A stretch of 64,000 nt of DNA from Dugong dugon (GCA_030035585.1 CM057461.1:174851624-174915623); one strand, 5' to 3'; positions 22,291-35,482 are shown, counted from the stretch's first letter. A program made the numbers and translations. Notes: generated by a model from the sequence alone, not told the origin.

Positions 22291-24436
22291 TTCTCTGTAT
22301 TATGAGGGAAACAGGAGTATATCAAAACGTGTAATGACATCAGTTATTTTTGCCACTAAATTTAGAAATATTTTATGGACTGTTAAATCCTAATATTTAT
22401 GCTAATGCTAGCCAATTCCTTCTTAAAGTGTAATGGTTAACTACTCAATTTGAAACATAGAATTTATGGAAAAAGTCTAAGTTGTTTACAGATTTATAGT
22501 ATTAAGAATAGTGTATGACATCCTTCTTATTGTTTTAGAAAATAAAGAAGCCCAGTATTCTCTCATGTAATAATGCATACATTCTTACTAACTACATGTA
22601 TTCCCTCCACTAGGATTTACTGAGTGCCAACTACATACAAGGAACTGCCCTAGGTGTTGTGAGATCTTGCCTGACTTCCCCTGAGATTTTACTTTGAGTC
22701 TCATTACTGAACGTCTATGTATAATAATGGCAAGGACACAGAAGTAATGATACAGCATTATTTAGAAATGATAGCTCCAATAATGCCAGCATATTATCAC
22801 CATCCCAAGCATCAGGATAAGCAGCAGGCCCCTGGAAACTTAGATTTTAAGCACTAATGAGCAATGATAGCCAACTGAACAGTGATCTGTTGTTTGAAAA
22901 GATTGGTGAATTTTTATAACAGTTTTTCACAAACTGTATCTTTCGATTGAGCTTGTTTTATTCACAGCACTGCCTCATAGCATGGCAGAAATTTTGTTTT
23001 TTTCTAGTTTGACATTTTAACTACTGTGTCCTACATTAAATCAGTTGGAGATAGTCTTCAAATATGACTTGCAGAAAACAGCCTTTTTTTTGTTTTTTTC
23101 ACTAAGGTGTAAACTCATGGCCCCAAGTTTTCATTTCGTTTCCTTTCTTTCCTGAATCATTGGAGCAAAAATGAGAAAAGTCATTACATCAGCAAATTAG
23201 TCCACCTAAGCAGTAGCCTCAAACCGCAGGTTAATTTGAACTGTTCAAATATAATTACTTAAAAAAGGAAAAGATTCATTACTTTTGTGGTATTTGCTAG
23301 TTCATTGCACCATTGTTGGACATTGTCAATAAACAAATTACATCTAACACTCTGCCTTGCTACTGAACAGGTCTCCTGAGAATATCTCCTTGCACATTAT
23401 GTTTTGTTTCATGTTTTGTGTGACCCACATTCACGTGCTCTTAGTCTTACCATTTTAAAACACTCTCAATTTAACATAACAATTATATAAAAGCAATGTA
23501 AGCAGTCGAATATAAATAGGACTATTAAAACATTTGTGTTGTTACAAAAGGTTTAACCAAGAGTTTTATGAAACTGACTACAAAAATTTGAATATACTAG
23601 TATATCTGCATTTTTATTGCAAGAATGTTGGTAGTTTTGATCAGATTTGTAAAGAATCCCTTTACCAAAATAAATTTAAAAATCCTGTTCTAGAAGAACT
23701 GCTTTTAACAGTGACTAATAACTAAGATAGCAATAAATTGAAAAGGGAAGAGGGTAAAAGGAACCACTAGTTCATTGCAAACTAGGTGCCAGAGATAAAC
23801 AATACACCTACTTTTTATATCATGAGATGTTCAAAACATAAGGGAGACGTAATTATAGTTTTTCAGACGAACCATTACAAAAGGAGTCAGAGAACGTGAG
23901 TTCTCATCTTGGCAGTGTTTTTGACCCTTGGGCAAACATACCTCTTTAATGTGCATATATCGCTACTTCTGTCTGCTTCATTCAGACATCATAAAGATAA
24001 ATTTTAGAAAAGTGTAATAACATCTCTACATGTGCTTTGCTCAAGTCTCTACAAAGCAAGTGCCATGCATACTTAACAATAGTTTTGATTCAGAAAAGAT
24101 GGCTGGAAAGTAAAACAGATTTCCTCATTGATTTCCTTTATTAAACCACGGCTATGCTTCCAATAAATATGTTTCCCTTAAACTGTGCTGAAAGATTTAG
24201 ACAGTTAAGTAGCTCATCTCTGGCTCGATCATTATCTTCACATGGTACATGCTTGCATGCTTCTAAAACACTTCAAAATATTATGAACCCTTCCCTTCCC
24301 GACTCCAGGACCTGCCCTCATCTTACCTGCCCTCCTCCTTCACGGTCATACACTGATGTCTGAAAAATCCCCAGGAGTTATACTATCCCTCCTAGCTTTT
24401 TTTTCACTTTTGCCTAGATTTTTTACAAAGTTACAT
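22291..24436. other. Mostly single-copy DNA
   Basis: A short piece near 22605-22660 (gatttactgagtgccaacta) recalls MIR or L2. The rest shows no recognised gene or repeat. The open frame at 24154-24363 has no protein-like features. Confidence 0.45.
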
Positions 24437-24631
24437 AAAGGTTAAGTTTAAACTAAAAAAAAAAAAAAAATTTGCCGTCAAGTTGATTCCAACTCAGAGG
24501 GACCCTATAGGACAGAGCAGAACTGCCCCATAGGGTTTCCAAGGAGCAGTTGTTGGTTTGGAACTCCCGACATTTTTGTTAGCAGCCATGCTCTAGACTA
24601 CTGTGCCACCAGGGCTCCAAAGGTAAGCTTA
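24437..24631 (-). mobile_element. AfroSINE, short type, with target duplication
   Basis: Reverse copy at 24454-24618 with a pure A-run at its tail, then tgccgtcaagttgattccaa, gaactgccccatagggtttc and head ggctcc. Flanks aaaggttaagttta (24437) and aaaggtaagctta (24619) are near-identical, as expected of a target duplication. Confidence 0.9.
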
Positions 24632-25364
24632 GACATCACAAATCATCATTAGGTATACAGTCTGGAAGCTTGAAATAGGGTAAAATGAATTAATTTAAAT
24701 ATCAAAGAACACTATATACCATCTAAAGAATATAAATATAAGCATTTTGATGTATCTCACAAACTTGCCTAAGTCTATGCTATATTAAGTGTCTTAGAAA
24801 CAATTTTTTGATTTAATTAACATTAATTAAACATTCGCTTTGCCCAGGCATACCACAGTGAATATGACACATTTACAACTTCTGCAAGTGTGGCCCCTTT
24901 TTTAAAAAAATTCTTACATACGCAGGCCTGAGGGATATGGGTTCAGAGGCTATGAACCACACAATTCCAGACTTTACCATTCCCACAGGCAACAATATTA
25001 ATGCTCCCCTACCCCCACTGTACAACTCCCTTCAAAAGTCCAGATAATGTATATCATCCTAATTCTCTGCTTCTCAAATACGGATATGTGCCAAGTGGGT
25101 ATTTAAAATCACAAGGTAGATATGGTTTTGATGTTTGGTGAATAGTATTATATCCCATTTGGTTTATATAAAATGAAAACAAAATTAAAAATTCATATAC
25201 TAGTTTTAAGATAAAATATAAGACTTTAACGAAATGTAATGCTATTAGCCAGGATACTAATTCTCTATCCTCTGTCATCAAGGATGCCAGAGTAGGTGCA
25301 CAGGAGCATCACAGTGCCTAGTTGCTGTTGATGGCCTTGTCATTATTACCATTAGCTAATGAGG
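24632..25364. other. AT-rich single-copy DNA
   Basis: Nothing recognised. Confidence 0.45.
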
Positions 25365-25550
25365 CATGATTGGTAAAGCACCTGACTTGAAATTGGACAG
25401 ACTGATTCCGCCATTTACTAGATACATGATCATAAGAAAGTTACTAAATGCTCTGAACCACAATTTCCACATTTGTGATATGAAGTCAATACCACCTACT
25501 TCAGGGGGTTGTTCATGGGGATATAATATACAAATCACAGGGCACAGAGG
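25365..25550 (+). mobile_element. MIR SINE relic
   Basis: ggtaaagcacctgacttgaa, ccgccatttactagatacat, gaaagttactaaatgctctg, ttccacatttgtgatatgaa and cagggggttgttcatgggga follow the MIR sequence order. Confidence 0.75.
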
Positions 25551-27796
25551 AAATTGAGAAGAGCCATCAGCTCTTTTCACTTTACCCCTGAATTATTAGA
25601 TTTGTGCTGTGCAGCATATATTTAATAATACATTTGTTTCTCAGTAGATATAAACTATTTGTACAAAATCTATCCATTTCAGAATACTTACTTTAGCTCT
25701 ATTCAGTATGACAGAATCAACCTTACAGTATAATAGCTTTTATTCCACAACTCCACATGTTTGAATTTATAATCCATCAATATAAGGGATGAAATAGATT
25801 CCCTGTATAAGTGCAGTACAATAAAGAATTAGCAAAATATGAGTTTCAGAATACCCTAAGCAATCGTTTCTATTCTTATTAGGTAAGTGGTATCTCAAAA
25901 GTCTAATAATTTCTGTAACTGAAGAAAGAGAGGAATGGCTCTTGTGAACTCCTAAAAGAATAAAACATTATGACTTCCTGTAAAACATGAATAAATGTTT
26001 TAGCTTTGTTTAAGTTGTTAGTGGAATTTTATAAGATAGCAATTATTGTTATTGTTAAGAAAACAGATAACTTGAGTATGCATTTTCTTTCATTTCCATT
26101 TAAGTGAATTGTCTTCCCTTGAATTTGAAGTTATTATCTCTATGCATGTACATAAACAATTGTTTATGCCAAAGAATAACAGAGGAGACTCACTTCTGAA
26201 AAGGCATTAACAAAGGAAAAAAGGAAGGGAGGAAGGGGGGAGAGGAATAACAGAGGGAGGAAGAGGAGAAAGAAAAGAGAAGGGAGGAGAAAAGGAGGAA
26301 GAAGGGATAAGAAAGAAAAGAGAAAGGGAAGGAAAGTGGATAAAGAAAGCAAGACACAAGTTATTTTCTTAAACTGTCAGGAGGAAGATTTACGTTTGCA
26401 TTCCAAAGTGTAAGTGGACTAAAAAGAGGGAGAGAATCACTTGAATAATCCAGCCATCATTTAGCAGGGACTGCTACAATGAACAGGAAAAGCAATGTCT
26501 TTTAGTCAAAAGAAAGCATTTCCACATATAGCCATCTCCTCCATTGCTCCACAGAGCTTCAGACAAAGGGGGTGTTCAGGATGGCTCCCTATTTCACTTT
26601 ATTGATGAAACGCCCCAATTATTTATATTTAATTAAACTCTCTTCTTGGTCATGTCAGTATAGGAATGGTTGTGTATCCACAGCTCTAACGACATGTTTT
26701 CCTTCCAACTAGACTTAAGCTCACAAATTGGGAGGAACTTTGTTCCACCGACATCTTGTAAATCCTGAGAACAGGCTCTATCTATCTACCACATGTTTAA
26801 TATTGCTTAAGCCCTGACAGTTGTAAAGAAGAGAATTAATCTTCTGAAAATCTTCCTGAATATTAAATAAATCTGAGAATTCCATTTTCATTATGTAATA
26901 GATTACTTAGTCAGACCACTATATTTTTAATATGTGATTACACTTTCCATAAGTAGTATTAGTTTCGATAAGTTCAAAGCAAATATTAGTGATCAATAAC
27001 TGAAAATCAATCTGAGTAGCTTTAAAATAAAGACAAATGCTGGAAATCAGAACTAGGCTTTGCTACTAGCCATGTTCTGATTTCAAGAAGCCATGTTGTC
27101 CCTGAGACACTTAGCTGATCTTATAAACATTTAATGCAGGGTAGTAGTGCAGAGAAAAAATATCTGTTGAAATACACTCTTTAAAAAAAAGATTAAAAGT
27201 AGAGGCATAAATGAAAAGCAAGTACAGAAAAATGATTTACAAACAGATAACGTCCCTAATTTCCAATGTACAGAATAGAAAATACACTATTTATGTTTCT
27301 TCTTTTGATAGTTATGCTTTGGCCTCATTGGAGACTTGATAATTATTATCAGATACTGGAAGTTCTAAACCATGGGTGTACCAGCAATATTGCTGAGAAT
27401 GTGACTTGGACAAAGATGCTTCATGAAGAATCAAAATTTGGGGATGTTTAGAAATCTGAGAAGCTTCTCTCTAGTATGAAGCCCATTCGATAGAGATACA
27501 GAAGATGACAGAAGGCACAAGAAATGGAGATAATGGATTAGAAGATGATAAGAATTAAAGCCTCCTGAAAAAAAGAACTAGAATAATTTACCAGAAACAG
27601 GTAGCCTCAAGAAAATTGTGACAAGTGATAGTGGATTATTGATTAAATTTGTGCAGGTTAAACATTTATAGCAGTGGATACTCATTTAATATACCTTAAT
27701 AGAATTCATATATGTGGTATAAACTTAAAAAAAAGCATAAAAATAGAAATGAGAATTTTTTTATAGAGGCATTATATAGAAATTCCTCTATAAATG
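25551..27796. other. Single-copy DNA with a purine tract
   Basis: Apart from the GA-rich tract at 26216-26350, I see nothing that can be named. A piece near 26690-26800 faintly recalls an L2 3' end. The segment 26560-26720 is lower in AT and might be constrained. Confidence 0.4.
26216..26350. repeat. GA-rich low-complexity tract
   Basis: Almost only purines on the + strand for about 135 bp (ggaagggaggaagggggg and similar). Confidence 0.9.
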
Positions 27797-27971
27797 ATTC
27801 TAGCTGGGGGAAAAAAAACAAAAACAAAAACAAAACCTGTAGCTGTCGAGTTGATTCCAACTCATAGTGACCCTATAGGACAGAGTAGAACTCCCCATAG
27901 GGTTTCCAGGAGCGGCTGGTGGATTCAAAGTAAGCTCTTAACCGTTGTGCCACCAGGGCTCCAATTCTAGC
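27797..27971 (-). mobile_element. AfroSINE, short type, with target duplication
   Basis: Reverse copy at 27811-27963 with a CAAAA-rich tail, gtagctgtcgagttgattcc, gtagaactccccatagggtt and head ccaccagggctcc; the B-box area is partly deleted. Exact direct repeats attctagc lie at 27797-27804 and 27964-27971. Confidence 0.9.
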
Positions 27972-28179
27972 CAAGTAGAACCTAAAACCCACAGGCACTG
28001 TGCTACTAGGAAGTGGTATTAAAGTCTCCAGGAATGTCCTCAGAGCTATGGTACATAAAGAGTGAAATTTAAGAAAAGTTCTCCAGGAAACAACTTCTTA
28101 ATAAAATTAATGATTAAACTGCTGTCTGGGATTTTAGAAGGAGAAAACTGGCTAAGAAGTATAAGCCATATTTATCTTT

Positions 28180-28960
28180 AAGAATTCTATGTCTCGGAGC
28201 AAAGAAGAATGAAGAAAACCAAAGACACAAGGAAAATATTAGCCCAAAGGACTAAAGGAGACCAGAAGAACTAGATGGTGCCTAGCTACTACCAATGACT
28301 GCCCTGACAGGGAACACAACAGAGAGTCCCAGACAGAGCAGGAGAAAATGTAGAACAGAAGTCAAATTTACAAATTTGCATAAAAAGACCAGACTTAATG
28401 GTCTGACATAGACTGAAGGAACCCTCGAAACTACGGCCCCCAGATGCACTGTTAATCCAGGACTGAAACCATTCTCGAAGCCCACTCTTCAGACGAAGAT
28501 TAGACGAGACTATAAGACAAAAAACAATACATGTGAGGAATGTGCTTCTTGGTTCAATCAGATATATGAGACCAAATGTGAAGCTCCTGTCCAAAAGCAG
28601 GATGAGAAGGCAGGAAGGGACAAGAACTGGTCGAAAGGACACAGGGAACATGGGGTGGAAAGGGGGAGTGCACTGTCAATTTATGGAGATTGCAACTAAT
28701 ATCACAAAACAATATGTGTATAGATTTTTGAATGAGAAATTAACTGGAGCTGTAAACTTTCACCTAAAGCACAATTTAAAAAAAGAAAAAGAAGAGCCAT
28801 AAACAAACCAAAAAAAAAAAGGGAGGGGAACATTTCAAACCTGACAGAAAGGGATGCAAATAAATAAACAGTATTAAGGCAACAAACTCCCATTTGGAAA
28901 ATAATAAAGCTATCAACCTGCCTCACATCTTAAAAAAAAAAAAAAAAAAAAAGAATTCTA
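28180..28960 (+). mobile_element. 5'-truncated L1 with 3' transduction
   Basis: The left part, 28190 to about 28790, is L1 3'UTR: ggagcaaagaagaatgaaga, ctagatggtgcctagctac, ccagacttaatggtctgaca and ttcacctaaagcac match the full-length L1 at 15620-16395, with one internal deletion. It ends in A-rich sequence (28778-28820). Then come about 110 bp of non-L1 sequence, an AATAAA at 28903-28908 and a second, purer poly(A) at 28932-28950. Exact 10-bp duplications, aagaattcta, lie at 28180-28189 and 28951-28960, outside both tails. Transcription therefore ran past the L1 signal at the source copy and used the one in the flank. Confidence 0.88.
28821..28931 (+). other. Transduced 3' flank of the source L1
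   Basis: Non-L1 sequence (gggaggggaacatttcaaac ... atcaacctgcctcacatc) with its own AATAAA about 24 bases before the poly(A). It should be identical in origin to DNA just downstream of the source L1 elsewhere in the genome. Confidence 0.75.
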
Positions 28961-28989
28961 AGCCTCTACTTAAATGCTAGGCAACGAAC

Positions 28990-30065
28990 ACTGAATCTGT
29001 TCCTTTAAACTCTCAACCATCCTTCTGTGAGGTACACAGCAGCAACTTCCCAACTCCTTCCTCAGCAGCATCTGGCTCAACAGTGCCTTCTACACTATAG
29101 GAAGCCTTGTCAACCATCTTTCTCAATCTCCAGAAAGCTATCTCCAAATACTTTCACATTGTATAAATCTTCAATATTGTCACTTCCTTTTCTCAGCACA
29201 TGATCCTAGCAGCCTCCTTTACTGAAGGAATAGAAGCCACTAGAGGACTTTATAAACTTTTAATGTCTACACTCACCTTTGTCTCCAGAGGCATAATGAA
29301 AAGGAACCTTTCTCCAGTTCAATGCTAATCCTTCCTCTTACATTTTTAAACCCACCCCATTCCTTCCAGAATCAGAATCACCCTGCACCATAGGCTTGCC
29401 CTCTCTCTCCAAAGTTTTCAAAACTTCTCTCCTACCTGTAACTCCTACACCATATAGGCATGCTCATAATTTTCCATTAAAACAATACCAAACAAAACCA
29501 ACTTCTCAACAACGAAAACTTTTCAAGCAAATACCTTGTTTTCTATATCATCCTTTCATAGAATTTTTAAAAATATCTTAAAAGACTATTTATCCATGCC
29601 CTCTGCTGTCTCCCCTCCCACCTACACACACAGTTTTTCTTATACCCACACAAGAAGGCATCTGCTCCTCTCAGTCTGCTGGAGTTAACCTTGCTAGAGA
29701 CACTAACTGCCTCCAAAGTCAACTACCAGACACTCATTTCAGTTCTTTGCTTCCAAATCACTCTCTCCCTTGAATTATTTAACAAAAATTTCTCTTGGCT
29801 CTCTAACACTCCAATTCTTTCTTGTTCTTCATTCTAGACTCCTCTTCCTCTGCCTACTCCTCAAATGTCAGGGCCCCAGAATTGTGTCCTTGAATTTATT
29901 TTTCACTCTTGCTGGTTCTGAGTTTCACTATTCCTTCTATAAGCTGACAATACCAAAATCTATATTTGCAACTTAAACACTTCCCCTAAGCTATATACCT
30001 GATTATATAATATCTTCACTTTATGTTCCAAAAGGCAACTGAAACTCTACATGTTGAAAATTAAA
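28990..30065 (+). mobile_element. L2 LINE relic, reverse-transcriptase region
   Basis: Pyrimidine-rich and heavily decayed. The right half lines up with the L2 reverse transcriptase: ttctcttggctctctaacac, caaatgtcagggccccagaa, then ctataagctgacaatacc (a decayed YADDTQIY-type active site reading ADNTKIYI), then aaaggcaactgaaactctac (RQLKLYMLK). The left half (about 28990-29600) fits the region before it, less surely. Many stops and shifts, as expected of a repeat older than the placental radiation. Confidence 0.6.
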
Positions 30066-30142
30066 TCATCTTCTGTGTTTATAAACACATGCATGCATAA
30101 TTAGATTGTGCAATAAATACAAAGAAATATACATTTAACATT

Positions 30143-30324
30143 AAAACATTAATTAAAAAAAAGTCCACTGCCGTCAAGTTGCTTCCGACTCATAGCAACT
30201 CTACAGGACAGAGTAGAACTGTCCCATGGGTTTTCAAGAAGCAGCTGGTATATTCGAACTGCCGAGTTTCTGGTTAGCAGAAGAGCTCTTAACCACCGTG
30301 CCACCAGGGCTCCAAAACACTAAT
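30143..30324 (-). mobile_element. AfroSINE, short type, with target duplication
   Basis: Reverse copy at 30154-30313: ctgccgtcaagttgcttccg, agtagaactgtcccatgggt, ggttagcagaagagctctta, head ccaccagggctcc. Flanks aaaacattaat (30143) and aaaacactaat (30314) differ by one base. Confidence 0.9.
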
Positions 30325-33300
30325 GAGTTACTTAAAATGTTTTTTTCATATAAAAAAGGGAAAATATATATTCAAACTTACAAATGCCAAATTAACAATC
30401 TAATTATTTTATAAGAGTAAATTCATTCTGTTTTCTTTTGAAACTAGATACAGTGACAACTAAGGCTTTTTCATCTTTGTACACTTAGTAAAACTAAAAC
30501 TATTTGGTGAGCCAGTACCAAAAAAAAAAAAATTAAAATTAAAATCATATTGGTGTCCTAGTATCACTATTAATGTACACTATTTATTGAGTGCTTGCTT
30601 GGAGCAAGACACTTTGCCAAATACATAAATCACCTCATTTAATAGTTTTAATGCTTGTTATTCCACTTATGGTGATTTTATAAATATTCTTCTAATAATC
30701 AATAATATTTAATGTACCAAGATTATATAGAAAAATGCACTTCATAGTTTTTAATTCTGCTTATACAGGCCTAACAGTATGGTTGGCATTACTTCACATA
30801 TTCATAATATAGCTATGTGATAAATCTAAACAAAAAATGAAAGACCCTTAATGTTTTAAAAATGTGAAATGTAAAATATTATAACCTACTTTGCTGATTT
30901 TTATGGTTTAAAAATTCTCCCAAAATAACTACATCATAACTCCTGATAGAAACAAGTTTTAAAAGCAAACAAAAATAAAACATAAGCAACTTAAATGTTT
31001 ATGTAATTATAGATTACTCTCTTAATGATGTCCCTACACATCAAGAGAAATGTATTTGCTAACCCAAACATACACACTTTAGTGAATTTAGAAAATAAAC
31101 TTACTAAAAAATCAAAACGGTTATTCTAAAAAACATAGTTTTAAAATAGTCCTTATCTTTTTCAGACAACCTAAAATACTTCAGTTGGACTCACTGATAT
31201 TTGTATAAGCAAATCTGCCAAACGTGAAATATTTACTTTGATTGCTTATACATAAACAGCTAATTAAGATAACAGCATAAACTCCTTGTGTATGTGCAAG
31301 GATAGATAATACAAACACAGTGACATTCTGCTCTTGTGTGATTTTCATATCAAGAAGTTAAAACTCTCTCCTATCTCCCCCTCTCCCAAAATATAATATT
31401 TAATTGTACTTGGCATTTCTAATACAACAAAACTATTGTTTTCCTTCCATTTGAGATACAATCTTTTACGTGGAAAAAAACTCTATAAATAAAACCTTCC
31501 CTAAGTATATAACAAATAAACCACCTCTTAGAGTGTAATGGCAGCAAGCTCGTGCATGATGGATGGTTGCTTTGCTGAACAGCCAACCATGGACACCCCT
31601 TTGCCCCTCCATCTCATTTCTTTATCTAATTACATGGCACTGGGTATATCAGGCAATAAAACCGCATTTTCATCCATAACTGATTTCCAGTTAGAGCTTG
31701 TCATGTTAATAGTGAAATAAATTGCTCTAATTGCCAGCAAATTTCATCAAATTCACATTTCTTACCTATTTTATTCAATATTTATTAAACTCATGTCCTA
31801 AATGGCCTGGCTAGTAAGAGTAGTCCAGTTTCTGAATAAATACATGTTCTAATATTCAGTGCTGTCACGTTTTCCTTTTTTTTTTTTTACTAGCAGTCTA
31901 ATTTAATTCTTAAAGTTTACATGCATTTATTCATATCATTTTTGGAAATTTTATTATGAATACTTGCTTACAAACTTACTTATCCAATAATTATGATCTG
32001 ACACTTAGGAAAAAAAAATTAAATGAAACATAAATCATTTAAATTTTTTATGTCTTCTTAAATATAAGATTTAATTGTGAAAATTTCTGGGTGTCATTTT
32101 CAATTGACTAAAGAATATTTTAGTTTCTGAATATTTTAGAAAAGAGCTACCATTTTTCTATTTTTGCCTTACAAAAAAAAATAATCCTCCCACAATTCCT
32201 GTGTAACATTTGATACAGACCTGAATTGGTCCAGATGAAATTTGCTTAATATAAATATGTTGATGCTCAAAATGACAGTGTTGATTTTAATGTAAATAGC
32301 AATAATTAAGAAAGCACTAAACACACTCTCTGGCATATAATATGCATTAAGTTTTAGTTGAATCTGAATTCATATAGAATTCCTTTTTCCAAATGTAACT
32401 GGTCAAATTACAGTGTATCTCACTGATAATAAAATAGTTTCTAAGCATACAGGTAAAATTTCCTTTTCTCATTTATTCATTTGTTACAATGGCAAGCAAG
32501 AATTCTGGACATCTAAACTTATATCATATTATTTAAGCACTAATTATAAATGAATGGGTCTGAGGAAACAGCTATGTTTATAACATTTAGGGTTGGCATT
32601 TTCCCTGTCAAACAAATCATCCCTATCTACTTTCATTCACCGAGTGATATTTCCATAAAAGTCTCTGAAGAAGAAGTAAAAGACCAGAAATCATATAGTT
32701 TGACCCTTAGATATTTTCTATCTAAAATATCAAAGGCTGATCAATATATCCTGCTGAAATATCTTGCCCTTAACTTTTTTTTACTCAATGAAAGAGAATA
32801 AATTCTAGAAGTGTTGACTAGAATTAAAGCCGTGTGCCCAAATGCTTCCAGTTCTTCATACAGAATATTAGGTCATGAAACTCAAGCATATATCTCCTTG
32901 AGGGCAATACTCAACAGACTTATGGTTCTTTAATTTGGCCAAGGTACAGGATCATCCTTTTTGTAGTTAAAGTGAATTGCAATTTACAGGCATGCTGGAG
33001 AAACTATATTAGAAGAGTTTAATTAGAGGAAATATTTTTAAGATTTGGTTCTGTAATCAAATATTGGATTTAAATAGCCCCAGCAGAAGAAAAGTGATCT
33101 ACCCTGAGGTCTTTTTCAACTTAAAGTATATAAAATTGCAAAAAGTAACTCAATTTGAGAGAGGAAGCTCTCTGGTCTACCAAACTCAGAATGAACACCA
33201 GAGAATATTAAGTTAGAAGAGAAAGTTCACTTACTACCAGTAAAAATTTCAAATCTGAAAATGCAGCAAGATTTTATATACATGACTATTTAAAAAAATT

Positions 33301-33549
33301 ACTTGATATCTAACTTAATGCCATCTGATTTGAGAACTATTACTATTTACATGACCCAAGGAAAAATATAACGAATCAACCATTTGTCTGTTCTGATATT
33401 TCCAATCATTTAAAACTATAAGCACATCAAGGATATAATCCTTAAAAGATTTACAATAGTATTCATTAGCATATATATCAGTAATATTTATTTAACATTT
33501 ATTATGAAATAAATATTTAGTCAGGTACTTCAGCAGATCAAAGACAAGA
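30325..33549. other. Long repeat-poor, AT-rich stretch
   Basis: About 3.2 kb almost free of transposons. About 30580-30680 (tatttattgagtgcttgctt, aaatcacctcatttaatag) is a likely reverse MIR relic. The block 31520-31770 is less AT-rich and dense in TAAT-type words (gctctaattgccagc); see findings. No exon is recognised. Confidence 0.45.
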
Positions 33550-33690
33550 CATGGTCTTTTAATTCTTCGTTTTTAAAATAAAGACAACGAGAATTACCTT
33601 GTGAGATTACATGAGAATAGAATGAGATAATATTTGTAAAATATCTAGCACAGTGACTCATGAATAGTAGGCACTTGATAAATATTTTTG
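33550..33690 (+). mobile_element. MIR SINE relic, 3' part
   Basis: agaatgagataatatttgta, tctagcacagtgactcatga and agtaggcacttgataaatat follow the MIR 3' half. Confidence 0.7.
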
Positions 33691-34860
33691 CTATTCCCTG
33701 GTATTGGAAGCAAATGGGTACTTTTAAGAGTAATTTTAAGATGATTTAACTAATACAATAACCAAATAGCAATCAGAGGCCTTCAGGTACTTTTGTCATA
33801 CTGTTACATTATTTGCAAATGATCTTCATTATTAAGTAGCAATATGTGTAACTATTTGCAATGACATTATTAGCTTTAAGAGTATTTTTAAAGGAATCAG
33901 AGATCTTTAACTCTTCATATGCCAGTATAAAAGTATGACAGTTGTATTGTTATTAAAAATGAAAAGGGAGAAATCTAAAAACTTGTACAGATGTTATCCT
34001 ATATAATAAAAATGAAAATACTTTTAAAATACTCAAATTGTACATCAAAATACTGAGCAATTTTTTTTTTCCTTAGTTCTAGAGTTCAACAATTTAAGTA
34101 AAACCTTACAGATCTAACTCTCCAAATGTAAATGATTCCATCAAAATGGATACATTTTCCTACATCAGCAAACTGGTTTCTATAATAAGCTTCCTCTCAG
34201 TTAAAAATCAGCTTATTGTCTAAAAGTCTCATACAGGGACTACTAAATTTACTTTCAATTAGTTCTTCACATCAAAAATTTTAAAATTCATCATTCTCTT
34301 GCTATAACCACTATTATTAATACTGACATTATTCTAATATCTTTTCAGTTTGCATTTTCATTTATTCAAATATCATGTCGAACACTGTTGATTATAGTCT
34401 ATTGTTCAGGACATTAGATTTATGTCAGTTTATAATGGAATCAGCAGGACACTGACATAAGCAATATTCAACTTGCTTTTATGTGGAAGGGTTTGGGGCA
34501 GAAGGCTAAAACAGTAACCTAGTTAACCCATGTTACTTCTCTAAATCCTTTAATGAATGTGTTTTTATTTTTCATACAGCCAATATTTGTCACTCTTTCT
34601 GCATTATACATGGCTGTGTATTTGAAATCCATGAGAGTTCCATTTATTTACTATTTTGGGTATCAATTCCCTAAGTAACCATAGGCAAACCATTTAACCT
34701 GAGTTTATCCATCAATAAACATAGTTCTTAAGTTTCTTGCAAACTACACAAAAATTAGGAGAAAAAAATAGGTAAAAGATACTTTATTTTCAAAAAGTAA
34801 ATGAAATGGCTCACATTATACCATGACAACAAATATTCATTAGCTGTTCAGATTATGAAG
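33691..34860. other. AT-rich single-copy DNA
   Basis: Nothing recognised. Confidence 0.45.
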
Positions 34861-35172
34861 CAGCACTGTCCAACAAAAATATGTGAGCTACATATGTACT
34901 GCTTAATTTTCTAGTAGCCCAGCTAAAAAGGTAAAAAAAAAAGATGCAATTTCTTTCAATAATACATTTTATTTAACCTAATATAACTAAAAATATTACT
35001 ATTAAAACATGCAATCAATATAAAAATATTCATGATACATTTTACATTATTTTTTTTGAACTGAATTTCTGAAACTGGTATGTTTTTACACTTAAATCAC
35101 ATCTCATTTTAGAGTAGCCAATTTCAAGTGCTCACAAGTGGCCAGTGGCTACTGTATTAAACAAAACAAGTA
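34861..35172 (+). mobile_element. hAT-type (Charlie-like) non-autonomous DNA transposon relic
   Basis: The left end, cagcactgtccaacaaaaat, and the inner right end, gtggccagtggctactgtat, match the two ends of an old mammalian hAT MITE ('cagtgctgtccaata' ... 'ggctaccgtattggacagc'). The outermost right bases have decayed, and no 8-bp target duplication is left. Subfamily not named. Confidence 0.6.
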
Positions 35173-35290
35173 TACAGAATGTAAGCTTACTTAGGGTAAG
35201 GGCTTTCTGTTTACCACTCTAGCTCTAGTGACTAGGACACTACGTGGCATATAGTAGAAGTCCAATAAATTGTTGTTAAATAAATTTGAC
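35173..35290 (+). mobile_element. L2 3' end relic
   Basis: gaatgtaagcttacttaggg, gtaagggctttctgtttacc, gtggcatatagtagaagtcc, aataaattgttgttaaataa: the canonical L2 3' end order. Confidence 0.75.
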
Positions 35291-35482
35291 AAATTAATAT
35301 TTAAAGAACTATACACACTACATGTATACTTAAAAAAAAAAGTTTACTTAAGGTAGAACCCAAATATACACAGAAAGCTTGTCTCTTCTTTTCAAATGGA
35401 GTAATTAAGACAGCAAAATACAGTAATATGTGCTAATACGTTATAATGAGTAACTCTGAGTTGGGGGGTGTCCTCAGCTGAC

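Noticed and set aside
26164-26352. Leu/Phe/Pro-rich reverse frame
   Set aside because: Produced by the GA-rich low-complexity tract.
28282-28802. Open frames on both strands
   Set aside because: They fall within non-coding L1 3'UTR and its tail.
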